Of a DNA stretch of 64,000 bases, positions 54,501-64,000 are shown one piece after another. Positions within the stretch are counted from its first letter, which is position 1. Each line of letters opens with the position of its first letter. The DNA is taken from assembly GCA_964036275.1 (NCBI GenBank), contig CAXIWQ010000110.1, positions 1 to 64,000 of the forward strand. Reading direction: 5' to 3'. The position numbers and the translations under genes are program-made. The notes under the pieces are model-generated. The model was not told where the DNA came from. It was given only the letters and a program-made list of their open reading frames with translations, and ran no database searches. Origin of the DNA: Litoditis marina (Eukaryota > Nematoda > Chromadorea > Rhabditida > Rhabditidae).

Positions 54501-56782
54501 ATGAAAAACCTTTAGTACACTGTTACTACTTGATTGGACTATCTTCCCACTTATAGTAACAACTACCATGAAACAATTGGTTTTCTCACAATCTTCAGAT
54601 TGACCTGTGAAAACTTCGGAATCCGGCCGATTGAATATCAGCGCGGCAAAAATTCGAACTTTCTGAGTTTCGATACAGAGCTTGTAAACATGAAAAACCT
54701 TTAGTACGCTGTTACTACTTAATTGGACTATCTTTCCACTTATAGTAACAACTAACTTGAAACAATTGACCTATTTACAATCTTCAGGTTGACCGGTAAA
54801 AACTTCGAAATCCGGCCGATTCAATATCAGCGCGGCCAAAATTCGAACTTTCTGAGTTTCGATACAGAGCTTGTATACATGTAAAACCTTTAGTACACTG
54901 TTACTACTTGATTGGACTATCTTCCCACTTATAGTAACAACTAACATGAAACAATTGGCCTCCTTACAATCTTCAGATTGACCTGTGAAAACTTCGGAAT
55001 CCGGCCGATTGAATATCAGCGCGGCAAAAATTCGAACTTTCTGAGTTTCGATACAGAGCTTGTAAACATGAAAAACCTTTAGTACGCTGTTACTACTTAA
55101 TTGGACTATCTTTCCACTTATAGTAACAACTAACTTGAAACAATTGACCTATTTACAATCTTCAGGTTGACCGGTAAAAACTTCGAAATCCGGCCGATTC
55201 AATATCAGCGCGGCCAAAATTCGAACTTTCTGAGTTTCGATACAGAGCTTGTATACATGTAAAACCTTTAGTACACTGTCACTACTCAATTGGACTATCT
55301 TCCCACTCATGGTAACAACTACCATGAAACAATTGGTTTTCTTACAATCTTCAGATTGACCTGTGAAAACTTCGGAATCCGGCCGATTCAATATCAGCGC
55401 GGCCAAAATTCGAACTTTCTGAGTTTCGATACAGAGCTTGTATACATGTAAAACCTTTGGTACACTGTTACTACTCAATTGGACTATCTTCCCACTCATG
55501 GTAACAACTACCATGAAACAATTGGCCTCCTTACAATCTTCAGATTGACCGGTGAAAACTTCGGAATCCGGCCGATTGAATATCAGCGTGGCCAAAATTC
55601 GAACTTTCTGAGTTTCGATACAGAGGTTGTATACATGAAAAACCTTTAGTACACTGTTACTACTTGATTGGACTATCTTCCCACTTATAGTAACAACTAC
55701 CATAAAACAATTGGTTTTCTCACAATCTTCAGATTGACCTGTGAAAACTTCGGAATCCGGCCGATTGAATATCAGCGCGGCAAAAATTCGAACTTTCTGA
55801 GTTTCGATACAGAGCTTGTAAACATGAAAAACCTTTAGTACGCTGTTACTACTTAATTGGACTATCTTTCCACTTATAGTAACAACTAACTTGAAACGAT
55901 TGACCTATTTACAATCTTCAGGTTGACCGGTGAAAACTTCGAAATCCGGCCGATTCAATATCAGCGCGGCCAAAATTCGAACTTTCTGAGTTTCGATACA
56001 GAGCTTGTATACATGTAAAACCTTTAGTACACTGTCACTACTCAATTGGACTATCTTCCCACTCATGGTAACAACTACCATGAAACAATTGGTTTTCTTA
56101 CAATCTTCAGATTGACCTGTGAAAACTTCGGAATCCGGCCGATTCAATATCAGCGCGGCCAAAATTCGAACTTTCTGAGTTTCGATACAGAGCTTGTATA
56201 CATGTAAAACCTTTGGTACACTGTTACTACTCAATTGGACTATCTTCCCACTCATGGTAACAACTACCATGAAACAATTGGCCTCCTTACAATCTTCAGA
56301 TTGACCGGTGAAAACTTCGGAATCCGGCCGATTGAATATCAGCGTGGCCAAAATTCGAACTTTCTGAGTTTCGATACAGAGGTTGTATACATGAAAAACC
56401 TTTAGTACACTGTTACTACTTGATTGGACTATCTTCCCACTCATAGTAACAACTACCATAAAACAATTGGTTTTCTCACAATCTTCAGATTGACCTGTGA
56501 AAACTTCGGAATCCGGCCGATTGAATATCAGCGCGGCAAAAATTCGAACTTTCTGAGTTTCGATACAGAGCTTGTAAACATGAAAAACCTTTAGTACGCT
56601 GTTACTACTTAATTGGACTATCTTTCCACTTATAGTAACAACTAACTTGAAACAATTGACCTATTTACAATCTTCAGATTGACCTGTGAAAACTTTGGAA
56701 TCCGGCCGATTGAATATCAGCGCGGCCAAAATTCGAACCTTCTGAGTTTTGATACAGAGCTTGTATACATGAAAAACCTTTT

Positions 56783-59700
56783 TGCCGCGCTGATATTCAA
56801 TCGGTTTTCACAGGTCAATCTGAAGATTGTAAGAAAACCAATTGTTTCATGGTAGTTGTTACTATAAGTGGGAAGATAGTCCAATTGAGTAGTAACAGTG
56901 TACTAAAGGTTTTACATGTACACAAGCTCTGTATCGAAACTCAGAAAGTTCGAATATTGGCCGCGCTGATATTGAATCGGCCGGATTTCGAAGTTTTCAC
57001 CGGTCAACCTGAAGATTGTAAATAGGTCAATTGTTTCAAGTTAGTTGTTACAATAAGTGGGAAGATAGTCCAATTGAGTAGTAACAGTGTACTAAAGGTT
57101 TTACATGTATACAAGCTCTGTATCGAAACTCAGAAAGTTCCAATTTTGGCCGCGCTGATATTCAATCGGCCGGATTCCGAAGTTTTCACAGGTCAATCTG
57201 AAGATTGTAGGAAAACCAATTGTTTCATGGTAGTTGTTACTATAAGTGGAAAGATAGTCCAATTAAGTGGTAACAGTGTACGGAAGGTTTTGCATGTATA
57301 CAAGCTCTGTATCGAAACTCAGAAAGTTCGAATTTTGGCCGCGCTGATATTGAATCGGCCGGATACCGAAGTTTTCACAGGTCAATCTGAAGATTGTAAG
57401 AAAACCAATTGTTTCATGGTAGTTGTTACCATAAGTGGGAAAATAGTCCAATTGAGTAGTAACAGTGTCCTAAAGGTTTTTCATGTATACAAGCTCTGTA
57501 TCGAAACTCAGAAAGTTCGAATTTTGGCCGCGCTGATATTGAATCGGCCGGATTTCGAAGTTTTCACCGGTCAATCTGAAGATTGTAAGGAGGCCAATTG
57601 TTTCATGGTAGTTGTTACCATGAGTGGGAAGATAGTCCAATTGAGTAGTAACAGTGTACCAAAGGTTTTACATGTATACAAGCTCTGTATCGAAACTCAG
57701 AAAGTTCGAATTTTGGCCGCGCTGATATTGAATCGGCCGGATTCCGAAGTTTTCACAGGTCAATCGGAAGATTGTAAGAAAACCAATTGTTTCATGGTAG
57801 GTGTTACCATAAGTGGGAAAATAGTCCAATTGAGTAGTAACAGTGTACTAAAGGTTTTACATGTATACAAGCTCTGTATCGAAACTCAGAAAGTTCGAAT
57901 TTTGGCCGCGCTGATATTCAATCGGCCGGATTCCGAAGTTTTCACCGGTCAATCTGAAGATTGTAAGGAGGCCAATTGTTTCATGGTAGTTGTTACCATG
58001 AGTGGGAAGATAGTCCAATTGAGTAGTAACAGTGTACCAAAGGTTTTACATGTATACAAGCTCTGTATCGAAACTCAAAAAGTTCGAATTTTGGCCGCGC
58101 TGATATTGAATCGGCCGGATTCCGAAGTTTTCACAGGTCAATCTGAAGATTGTAAGAAAACCAATTGTTTCATGGTAGTTGTTACCATGAGTGGGAAGAT
58201 AGTCCAATTGAGTAGTAACAGTGTACTAAAGGTTTTACATGTATACAAGCTCTGTATCGAAACTCAGAAAGTTCGAATTTTGGCCGCGCTGATATTGAAT
58301 CGGCCGGATTTCGAAGTTTTTACCGGTCAACCTGAAGATTGTAAATAGGTCAATTGTTTCAAGTTAATTGTTACTATAAGTGGAAAGATACTCCAATTAA
58401 GTAGTAACAGCGTACTAAAGGTTTTTCATGTTTACAAGCTCTGTATCGAAACTCAGAAAGTTCGAATTTTTGCCGCGCTGATATTCAATCGGCCGGATTC
58501 CGAAGTTTTCACAGGTCAATCTGAAGATTGTAAGGAGGCCAATTGTTTCATGTTGGTTGTTACTATAAGTGGGAAGATAGTCCAATCAAGTAGTAACAGT
58601 GTACTAAAGGTTTTACATGTATACAAGCTCTGTATCGAAACTCAGAAAGTTCGAATTTTGGCCGCGCTGATATTCAATCGGCCGGATTCCGAAGTTTTCA
58701 CAGGTCAATCTGAAGATTGTAAGGAGGCCAATTGTTTCAAGTTAGTTGTTACTATAAGTGGAAAGATAGTCCAATTAAGTAGTAACAGCGTACTAAAGGT
58801 TTTTCATGTTTACAAGCTCTGTATCGAAACTCAGAAAGTTCGAATTTTTGCCGCGCTGATATTCAATCGGCCGGATTCCGAAGTTTTCACAGGTCAATCT
58901 GAAGATTGTGAGAAAACCAATTGTTTCATGGTAGTTGTTACTATAAGTGGGAAGATAGTCCAATCAAGTAGTAACAGTGTACTAAAGGTTTTTCATGTAG
59001 ACAAGCTCTGTATCGAAACTCAGAAAGTTCGAATTTTGGCCGCGCTGATATTGAATCGGCCGGATTTCGAAGTTTTCACAGGTCAATCTGAAGATTGTAA
59101 GAAAACCAATTGTTTCATGGTAGTTGTTTCTATAAGTGGGGAGATAGTCCAACTGAGTAGTAACAGTGTACTAAAGGTTTTTCATGTATACAAGCTCTGT
59201 ATCAAAACTCAGAAGGTTCGAATTTTGGCCGCGCTGATATTCAATCGGCCGGATTCCAAAGTTTTCACAGGTCAATCTGAAGATTGTAAAAAAACCAATT
59301 GTTTCATGGTAGTTGTTACTATAAGTGGGGAGATAGTCCAATTAAGTAGTAACAGTGTCCTAAAGGTTGTTCATGTATACAAGCTCTGTATCGAAACTCA
59401 GAAAGTTCGAATTTTGGCCGCGCTGATATTGAATCGGCCGGATTTCGAAGTTTTCACCGGTCAATCTGAAGATTGTAAGGAGGCCAATTGTTTCATGGTA
59501 GTTGTTACCATGAGTGGAAAGATAGTCCAATTGAGTAGTAACAGTGTACCAAAGGTTTTACATGTATACAAGCTCTGTATCGAAACTCAGAAAGTTCGAA
59601 TTTTGGCCGCGCTGATATTGAATCGGCCGGATTTCGAAGTTTTCACCGGTCAATCTGAAGATTGTAAGGAGGCCAATTGTTTCATGGTAGTTGTGACCAT

Positions 59701-62700
59701 AAGTGGGAAGATAGTCCAATTGAGTAGTAACAGTGTACTAAAGGTTTTACATGTATACAAGCTCTGTAGGGAAGATAGTCCAATTGAGTAGTAACAGTGT
59801 ACTAAAGGTTTTTCATGTATACAAGCTCTGTATCGAAACTCAGAAAGTTCGAATTTTGGCCGCGCTGATATTCAATCGGCCGGATTCCGAAGTTTTCACA
59901 GGTCAACCTGAAGATTGTAAGAAAACCAATTGTTTCATGGTAGTTGTTACTATAAGTGGGGAGATATTCCAACTAAGTAGTAACAGTGTACTAAAGGTTT
60001 TTCATGTATACAAGCTCTGTATCGAAACTCAGAAAGTTCGAATTTCGGCCGCGCTGATATTGAATCGGCCGGATTCCGAAGTTTTCACCGGTCAATCTGA
60101 AGATTGTAAGGAGGCCAATTGTTTCATGGTAGTTGTTACCATAAGTGGGAAGATATTCCAATTGAGTAGTAACAGTGTACTAAAGATTTTTCATGTATAC
60201 AAGCTCTGTATCGAAACTCAGAAAGTTCGGATTTTGGCCGCGCTGATATTGAATCGGCCGGATTCCGAAGTTTTCACAGGTCAATCTGAAGATTGTAAGA
60301 AAACCAATTGTTTCATGGTAGTTGTTACTATAAGTGGGGAGATAGTCCAATTAAGTAGTAACAGCGTACTAAAGGTTTTTCATGTTTACAAGCTCTGTAT
60401 CGAAACTCAGAAAGTTCGAATTTTGGCCGCGCTGATATTCAATCGGCCGGATTCCGAAGTTTTCACAGGTCAACCTGAAGATTGTAAGAAAACCAATTGT
60501 TTCATGGTAGTTGTTACTATAAGTGGGGAGATATTCCAACTGAGTAGTAACAGTGTACTAAAGGTTTTTCATGTATACAAGCTCTGTATCGAAACTCAGA
60601 AAGTTCGAATTTTGGCCGCGCTGATATTGAATCGGCCGGATTCCGAAGTTTTCACAGGTCAATCTGAAGATTGTAAGAAAACCAATTGTTTCATGGTAGT
60701 TGTTACTATAAGTGGGGAGATAGTCCAATTAAGTAGTAACAGCGTACTAAAGGTTTTTCATGTTTACAAGCTCTGTATCGAAACTCAGAAAGTTCGAATT
60801 TTGGCCGCGCTGATATTCAATCGGCCGGATTCCGAAGTTTTCACAGGTCAACCTGAAGATTGTAAGAAAACCAATTGTTTCATGGTAGTTGTTACTATAA
60901 GTGGGGAGATATTCCAACTGAGTAGTAACAGTGTACTAAAGGTTTTTCATGTATACAAGCTCTGTATCGAAACTCAGAAAGTTCGAATTTTGGCCGCGCT
61001 GATATTGAATCGGCCGGATTCCGAAGTTTTCACAGGTCAATCGGAAGATTGTAAGAAAACCAATTGTTTCATGGTAGGTGTTACCATAAGTGGGAAAATA
61101 GTCCAATTGAGTAGTAACAGTGTACTAAAGGTTTTTCATGTATACAACCTCTGTATCGAAACTCAGAAAGTTCGAATTTTGGCCGCGCTGATATTCAATC
61201 GGCCGGATTCCGAAGTTTTCACTGGTCAATCTGAAGATTGTAAGAAAACCAATTGTTTCATGGTAGTTGTTACTATAAGTGGAAAGATAGTCCAATTAAG
61301 TGGTAACAGTGTACGGAAGGTTTTTCATGTATACAAGCTCTGTATCGAAACTCAGAAAGTTCGAATTTTGGCCGCGCTGATATTGAATCGGCCGGATTTC
61401 GAAGTTTTCACCGGTCAATCTGAAGATTGTAAGGAGGCCAATTGTTTCATGGTAGTTGTGACCATAAGTGGGAAGATAGTCCAATTGAGTAGTAACAGTG
61501 TACTAAAGGTTTTACATGTATACAAGCTCTGTATCAAAACTCAGAAAGTTCCAATTTTGGCCGCGCTGATATTCAATCGGCCGGATTCCGAAGTTTTCAC
61601 TGGTCAATCTGAAGATTGTAAGAAAACCAATTGTTTCATGGTAGTTGTTACTATAAGTGGAAAGATAGTCCAATTAAGTGGTAACAGTGTACGGAAGGTT
61701 TTTCATGTATACAAGCTCTGTATCGAAACTCAGAAAGTTCGAATTTCGGCCGCGCTGATATTCAATCGGCCGGATTCCGAAGTTTTCACAGGTCAATCTG
61801 AAGATTGTAGGAAAACCAATTGTTTCATGGTAGTTGTTACTATAAGTGGAAAGATAGTCCAATTAAGTGGTAACAGTGTACGGAAGATTTTCATGTATAC
61901 AACCTCTGTATCGAAACTCAGAAAGTTCGAATTTTGGCCGCGCTGATATTCAATCGGCCGGATTCCGAAGTTTTCACAGGTCAATCTGAAGATTGTAAGA
62001 AAACCAATTGTTTCATGGTAGTTGTTACTATAAGTGGGGAGATAGTCCAATTGAGTAGTAACAGTGTACTAAAGGTTTTTCATGTATACAAGCTCTGTAT
62101 CGAAACTCAGAAAGTTCCAATTTTGGCCGCGCTGATATTCAATCGGCCGGATTCCGAAGTTTTCACCGGTCAATCTGAAGATTGTAAGGAGGCCAATTGT
62201 TTCATGGTAGTTGTGACCATAAGTGGGAAGATAGTCCAATTGAGTAGTAACAGTGTACTAAAGGTTTTACATGTATACAAGCTCTGTATCGAAACTCAGA
62301 AAGTTCCAATTTTGGCCGCGCTGATATTCAATCGGCCGGATTCCGAAGTTTTCACAGGTCAATCTGAAGATTGTAGGAAAACCAATTGTTTCATGGTAGT
62401 TGTTACTATAAGTGGAAAGATAGTCCAATTAAGTGGTAACAGTGTACGGAAGGTTTTGCATGTATACAAGCTCTGTATCGAAACTCAGAAAGTTCGAATT
62501 TTGGCCGCGCTGATATTGAATCGGCCGGATTCCGAAGTTTTCACAGGTCAATCTGAAGATTGTAAGAAAACCAATTGTTTCATGGTAGTTGTTACCATAA
62601 GTGGGAAAATAGTCCAATTGAGTAGTAACAGTGTACTAAAGGTTTTTCATGTATACAACCTCTGTATCGAAACTCAGAAAGTTCGAATTTTGGCCGCGCT

Positions 62701-64000
62701 GATATTCAATCGGCCGGATTCCGAAGTTTTCACCGGTCAATCTGAAGATTGTAAGGAGGCCAATTGTTTCATGGTAGTTGTTACCATGAGTGGGAAGATA
62801 GTCCAATTGAGTAGTAACAGTGTACCAAAGGTTTTACATGTATACAAGCTCTGTATCGAAACTCAGAAAGTTCGAATTTTGGCCGCGCTGATATTGAATC
62901 GGCCGGTTTCCGAAGTTTTCACAGGTCAATCTGAAGATTGTAAGAAAACCAATTGTTTCATGGTAGTTGTTACCATAAGTGAGAAAGTAGTCCAATTGAG
63001 TAGTAACAGTGTACTAAAGGTTTTTCATGTATACGACCTATCGAAACTCAGAAAGTTCGAATTTTGGCCGCGCTGATATTGAATCGGCCGGATTCCGAAG
63101 TTTTCACCGGTCAATCTGAAGATTGTAAGTAAGCCAATTGTTTCATGGTAGTTGTGACCATAAGTGGGAAGATAGTCCAATTGAGTAGTAACAGTGTACT
63201 AAAGGTTTTACATGTATACAAGCTCTGTATCGAAACTCAGAAAGTTCGAATATTGGCCGCGCTGATATTGAATCGGCCGGATTTCGAAGTTTTCACCGGT
63301 CAACCTGAAGATTGTAAATAGGTCAATTGTTTCAAGTTAGTTGTTACTATAAGTGGAAGGATAGTCCAATTAAGTAGTAACAGCGTACTAAAGGTTTTTC
63401 ATGTATACAAGCTCTGTATCGAAACTCAGAAAGTTCGAATTTTGGCCGCGCTGATATTCAATCGGCCGGATTCCGAAGTTTTCACAGGTCAATTTGAAGA
63501 TTGTAAGAAAACCAATTGTTTCATGGTAGTTGTTACTATAAGTGAGAAGATAGTCCAATCAAGTAGTAACAGTGTACTAAAGGTTTTTCATGTAGACAAG
63601 CTCTGTATCGAAACTCAGAAAGTTCGAATTTTGGCCGCGCTGATATTGAATCGGCCGGATTCCGAAGTTTTCACAGGTCAATTTGAAGATTGTAAGAAAA
63701 CCAATTGTTTCATGGTAGTTGTTACTATAAGTGGGAAGATAGTCCAATCAAGTAGTAACAGTGTACTAAAGGTTTTTCATGTAGACAAGCTCTGTATCGA
63801 AACTCAGAAAGTTCGAATTTTGGCCGCGCTGATATTGAATCGGCCGGATTTCGAAGTTTTCACAGGTCAATCTGAAGATTGTACGAAGGTCAATTGTTTC
63901 ATAATAGTTGTTACAATAAGTGGGAAGCTAGTCCAATTAAGTGGTAACAGTGTACGGAAGGTTTTTCATGTATACAAGCTCTGTATCGAAACTCAGAAAG
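56783..64000. repeat. 189-bp satellite array, inverted orientation (about 38 copies)
   Basis: From about 56,783 the monomers read in reverse complement, with landmarks ggccgcgctgatat, caatctgaagattgtaag, catggtagttgttac and catgtatacaagctctg. The first inverted monomer lacks 13 nt (aatcggttttcac where aatcggccggattccgaagt is usual). Another is truncated at 59,769, and a 4-nt deletion lies at about 63,031-63,038. The array runs off the end of the window. Some variants are private to this arm and to about 15.9-17.5 kb in the forward array. Confidence 0.95.
59751..59790. other. Truncated-monomer junction in the inverted arm
   Basis: At 59,761-59,770 gctctgta runs directly into gggaagatagtcc, skipping about two thirds of a monomer. 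Phase is restored at once in the next monomer. It is a simple deletion or unequal-exchange join. Confidence 0.8.

Larger units (their letters stand above)
9579..56782. repeat. 189-bp tandem satellite array, first orientation (about 250 copies)
   Basis: Head-to-tail monomers of 189 bp. Landmarks in order are atatcagcgcggcc, aaaattcgaactttctgag, cagagcttgtatacatg, tagtacactgttactac, ttggactatcttcccactta, ccatgaaacaattgg and caatcttcagattgacc. Copies differ at a limited set of recurring sites, for example gattgaatat/gattcaatat, cctgtg/ccggtg and aattcgaac/aattggaac, so many monomers belong to recognisable subtypes. One subtype carries gacctatttacaatcttcag. Single-base indels are common in 9.6-12.9 kb and rare afterwards. 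The reverse strand has one stop-free frame of 63 codons per monomer. I see no transposase, reverse transcriptase or other element-type protein. Confidence 0.97.

Noticed and set aside
12736..56459. Long reverse-strand open frames (184 to 1,009 codons) as repeat-protein genes
   Set aside because: They are the tandem 189-bp satellite read in its one stop-free frame. Starts fall at arbitrary Met codons in the monomer, ends fall at the stop-bearing subtype or at indels. There is no promoter, intron, signal peptide or recognisable domain.
9579..56782. Centromeric satellite
   Set aside because: Higher-order structure is suggestive, but nothing in the sequence shows kinetochore binding, no CENP-B-box-like motif was seen, and many nematodes are holocentric.
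15175..62617. Many 62- and 85-codon open frames beginning MDYLPTY or MDYFPTY
   Set aside because: Opposite-strand frame of the same monomer with one stop per 189 bp, so it is a periodic shadow.
57074..63076. Forward-strand open frames of 380-731 codons after 57 kb as genes
   Set aside because: Same repeat frame, seen on the plus strand only because the array is inverted here.
9579..64000. CRISPR array
   Set aside because: The repeats are contiguous 189-bp units without unique spacers, in a eukaryotic rDNA context.
9579..64000. Mobile element array (transposon or retroelement)
   Set aside because: No terminal repeats, target duplications or element proteins were found. The unit is short and simply tandem.

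Overview
The window is non-coding nuclear DNA from a eukaryote. It holds one complete ribosomal DNA unit (18S, ITS1, 5.8S, ITS2, 28S), the start of a second unit, and then about 54 kb of tandem satellite running to the window end. The short 18S (about 1.76 kb), short 28S (about 3.5 kb) and the wording of conserved segments such as the 18S 3' region (ccgggactgagctgtttcg) point to a nematode. The 18S 5' end reminds me of clade I (Dorylaimia) worms, but that is a memory-based impression and no search was run. I see no convincing protein-coding gene.

Layout. Positions 1-2400 are intergenic spacer (IGS): a lead-in containing a sense fragment of the 18S gene, then about 11 sub-repeats of about 207 bp in two forms, A and B, both carrying antisense pieces of the first ~55 nt of 18S. 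Unique 5' ETS follows (2401-2778), then 18S (about 2779-4541), ITS1, 5.8S (about 4885-5041), ITS2 and 28S (about 5237-8750). Downstream lie two hairpins (8771-8841) and a non-transcribed spacer to 9244. At 9245 the sequence of position 2 onward recurs, giving an rDNA period of about 9,244 bp, but this second unit stops at about 9578, inside its first IGS sub-repeat, where it joins the satellite directly.

The satellite monomer is 189 bp. About 250 head-to-tail copies run from 9579 to about 56,782, then the orientation flips and about 38 copies run the other way to 64,000. Above the monomer there is layered structure: 756-bp four-mers, a 1,134-bp six-mer duplication, a 2,268-bp twelve-mer duplication, a 5,292-bp tandem duplication and a segmental duplication of about 6.5 kb. 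Shared private variants suggest that the inverted arm came from the array near 15.9-17.5 kb. A second, small inversion-type scar is at 18,510-18,600.

Because 189 is divisible by 3 and one frame of the monomer lacks stops, the array yields open frames of up to 1,009 codons. These look like a by-product of the repeat length rather than genes. Several one-base indels at highly conserved rRNA positions, and homopolymer noise at 1-2400 and 9.6-12.9 kb, suggest either incompletely corrected sequence or a decaying edge copy of the rDNA array.
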